Positions 62,635 to 64,000 of a DNA stretch of 64,000 bases are shown in pieces; position 1 is the first letter of the stretch, and every line of letters begins with the position of its first letter. Made by a program: the position numbers and the translations under genes. Source of the stretch: Fibrobacterota bacterium (GTDB taxonomy: Bacteria; Fibrobacterota; Chitinivibrionia; Chitinivibrionales; Chitinispirillaceae). The notes under the pieces were generated by a model. The model was not told where the DNA came from. It made no database searches and saw only the letters and a list, made by a program, of their open reading frames with translations. Location of the stretch: positions 62,001 to 126,000 of the forward strand of contig JAEZKP010000016.1 in assembly GCA_023436145.1 (NCBI GenBank), read 5' to 3'.

Positions 62635-63579
62635 ATGGCAACTCTGATTTATCATAATGGTGCACTGGGAGATTTTTTAACCACTTTTCCATTGTTAAAA
62701 TTTTTCAGAAGTACTGTTACTGACTCCATCAGTCTTCTTGGAAACCCTTCATATGCACAGCTTGCCAAAGCAGCAGGGTTGATTGATGAAATCCTGGATA
62801 TTAACAACAGAAGTTATATACCTCTTTTTCTGGATGAGCGTGATAAGAGAACAGTAGAGATTTTGAAACGGTTCGACCGGCTTCTTCTTTTTGCTGGTTA
62901 CGATTCATCTCTGGTAAAAAATGTCTCACAATCAGGTAATTCAGAAATATTAGTGCATCCACCGTTTCCACAAAACAGAGATATTCACATTGTAGAATAT
63001 CACTTATCTTTATTGAAGCAAGAGATTTCATCAGATTTTGATATTTTTCCGGCGTTTCATATTTCCAGTGTGGAATCAGATTATGTAAAGCGACTTTTAC
63101 CAGATAATAAACCTGTGGCATTGCTATGCCCTGGAAGCGGAAGCCGTTTAAAGAATTGGCCATTCAGAAATTTTATGGACTTATCAGTGAAGCTAAAAGG
63201 GCATGGCTTCGAGGTTATCTGGATAACAGGACCTGCGGAATACTATCTGCGATTTCCGGAGAATGAAATAGTGCTTTCAAATCAAAGTCTTCTGACCATT
63301 GTAACATTACTTAAGAACTGCAGTTTCTATATTGGCAATGATAGCGGTGTTACTCATCTTGCAGCATTATCAGGTTGCAGAACAATAGCTTTGTTTGGCG
63401 CTTCTGATCCCCGAATTTGGAGCCCTGTGGGAAAAGAGGTTTGCGTAATTTATAAAAAGCCGCACTGTTCACCATGCCATCTAAAGAAAGTTTCCCAAGA
63501 AAGCTGCAATATGCTTTGTATGAAAAGTATTACTGTTGAAGAGGTGTTTGGGATAATAAATTCGCAATTCCCAAAATAA
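62635..63579 (+). CDS. Glycosyltransferase family 9 (heptosyltransferase-like)
   Basis: 314 residues, GT-B. N-terminus LIYHNGALGDFLTTFPLLKF (acceptor loop), then VALLCPGSGSRLKNWPFRNF and the donor-site motif YIGNDSGVTHLAALSGCRTIALFGASDP. This pattern is that of ADP-heptose LPS heptosyltransferases (WaaF/RfaF family) and relatives that act on other glycans. Last gene of the plus-strand cluster. No leader peptide, so cytoplasmic. Sugar identity unknown. Confidence 0.9.
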   Translation: MATLIYHNGALGDFLTTFPLLKFFRSTVTDSISLLGNPSYAQLAKAAGLIDEILDINNRSYIPLFLDERDKRTVEILKRFDRLLLFAGYDSSLVKNVSQSGNSEILVHPPFPQNRDIHIVEYHLSLLKQEISSDFDIFPAFHISSVESDYVKRLLPDNKPVALLCPGSGSRLKNWPFRNFMDLSVKLKGHGFEVIWITGPAEYYLRFPENEIVLSNQSLLTIVTLLKNCSFYIGNDSGVTHLAALSGCRTIALFGASDPRIWSPVGKEVCVIYKKPHCSPCHLKKVSQESCNMLCMKSITVEEVFGIINSQFPK

Positions 63580-63650
63580 ATCAAAAAGCTTTCTTCCATC
63601 ATAGATTTTTATTCAAATATCTGATTTCCCAAAATCTAGAATCTGAAATC

Positions 63651-63750
63651 TTTTCTTTCTTTCTTATAAATCTGAATTCTGAAATCTCAAATCTGATATC
63701 TTATCCTTCCTTCCCATAAATCTGAAATCTCAATTCTGAAATCTGAACTC
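63651..63750. repeat. Two 50-base imperfect tandem repeats
   Basis: 63651-63700 and 63701-63750 match at 39 of 50 positions. Each begins with a pyrimidine-rich third (TTTTCTTTCTTTC / TTATCCTTCCTTCC) and continues with ATAAATCTGAA and repeats of the word TCTGAAATC. A third, partial copy of the TCTGAAATC part lies at 63640-63650. They fill the gap between GT9 and the converging gene. Confidence 0.75.
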
Positions 63751-64000
63751 CTAATAGGGTCTTGCCTGTTTTATACACAATTTCCGGTTTTCATCCAGCT
63801 TGAATTCCACATCCATCATAAATAAGTAATAAGGAACTGCAGGAGCAAAGACATGGTAGAAGTGCTGATTTATAGCAGAGAGCCACTTGGCCAGCATTAG
63901 GATTTCCGCATCTGTCATTACTGGATTACCGTTATTGACATTTGATTTTGTAATATATTCAATCGCCGGATTTTCAAATGCATCATTGGAGTATAAATGG
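63751..64000 (-). CDS. C-terminus of a PEP/pyruvate-binding-domain-like protein, 5' part beyond window
   Basis: 83 full codons open from the window edge to a TAG at 63751-63753. The end AVPYYLFMMDVEFKLDENRK then LCIKQARPY matches the last segment of PEP/pyruvate-binding (PPDK/PPS N-terminal) domains, where DVEW/FK and IKQARP are conserved. It is either a phosphotransferase or one of the secreted PEP/pyruvate-binding proteins. The N-terminus would decide. Confidence 0.6.
   Translation of the reverse strand, partial: HLYSNDAFENPAIEYITKSNVNNGNPVMTDAEILMLAKWLSAINQHFYHVFAPAVPYYLFMMDVEFKLDENRKLCIKQARPY

Noticed and set aside
63651..63750. CRISPR array
   Set aside because: Only two imperfect copies directly abutting, no spacers, no cas gene.
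1..64000. Mobile element or prophage island
   Set aside because: No integrase, transposase, phage structural gene, terminal repeats or attachment-site duplication noticed; base composition looks even by eye.

Overview
The window looks like a chromosomal piece of an AT-rich, Gram-negative (outer-membrane) bacterium, most likely from the Fibrobacterota or a close relative. The strongest taxonomic clue is a secreted protein with a fibro-slime type N-terminal domain (15153-18827). It agrees with several very large secreted proteins ending in short FlgD/T9SS-like beta-sandwich tails, an outer-membrane barrel-like protein, a GT9 heptosyltransferase-like gene and SYLF proteins. I see no phage, insertion sequence, integrase, CRISPR array or rRNA. 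One tRNA (Ala, anticodon CGC) is present. The two ends are cut genes: a secreted helical-repeat protein at the left and the C-terminus of a PEP/pyruvate-binding-like protein at the right.

Layout. 1-4284 (minus): helical-repeat protein, two tandem UbiA prenyltransferases with overlapping ends, and a PHP-domain phosphoesterase. 4377-11675 (minus): a 2432-residue surface protein (beta-helix, cadherin, Ig, PKD, Fn3-like, C-terminal sorting/FlgD-like). 12024-14943: mutM, an orphan receiver, a DUF2795 protein, an AmmeMemoRadiSam-type radical SAM enzyme and a possible tiny coupled ORF. 15153-23794: the fibro-slime protein, then a convergent FecR-domain protein plus beta-helix/outer-membrane-barrel protein pair. 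24002-30436: ybeY, a CorC/HlyC-type CBS protein, etfB and ferredoxin-fused etfA, hisG behind a clear terminator, and a Ser/Thr kinase fused to a cyclic-nucleotide-binding domain.

31680-41363 is the functional centre: ahbC, hemB, ahbD, hemL, hemA, hemC, a CysG-N/Met8-like gene, a cobA-hemD fusion, and two siroheme decarboxylase subunits. Together they encode every step from glutamyl-tRNA to protoheme by the siroheme-dependent route, with no hemE/F/G/H in the window. The leader contains pairable elements that could control ahbC, and an intrinsic-terminator-like hairpin separates ahbC from the other nine genes. HemA is unusually short and lacks the C-terminal dimerisation region.

The right third holds a charged orphan protein with a double-SYLF protein, an MscS channel, a pabB-pabC fusion, a DUF421 protein, a BASS-type transporter, citrate synthase, a small RRM RNA-binding protein, and two envelope/glycan clusters. 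The first (52367-57567, minus) has a beta-propeller surface protein, GT2, GT4 and a FemAB-like acyltransferase. The second (58791-63579, plus) has a small protein, a heparinase-like protein, a YkgJ cysteine-cluster protein, a GSCFA protein and GT9. Where the first start codon of an open frame had no ribosome binding site but an internal one did, I moved the start and say so in the entry.
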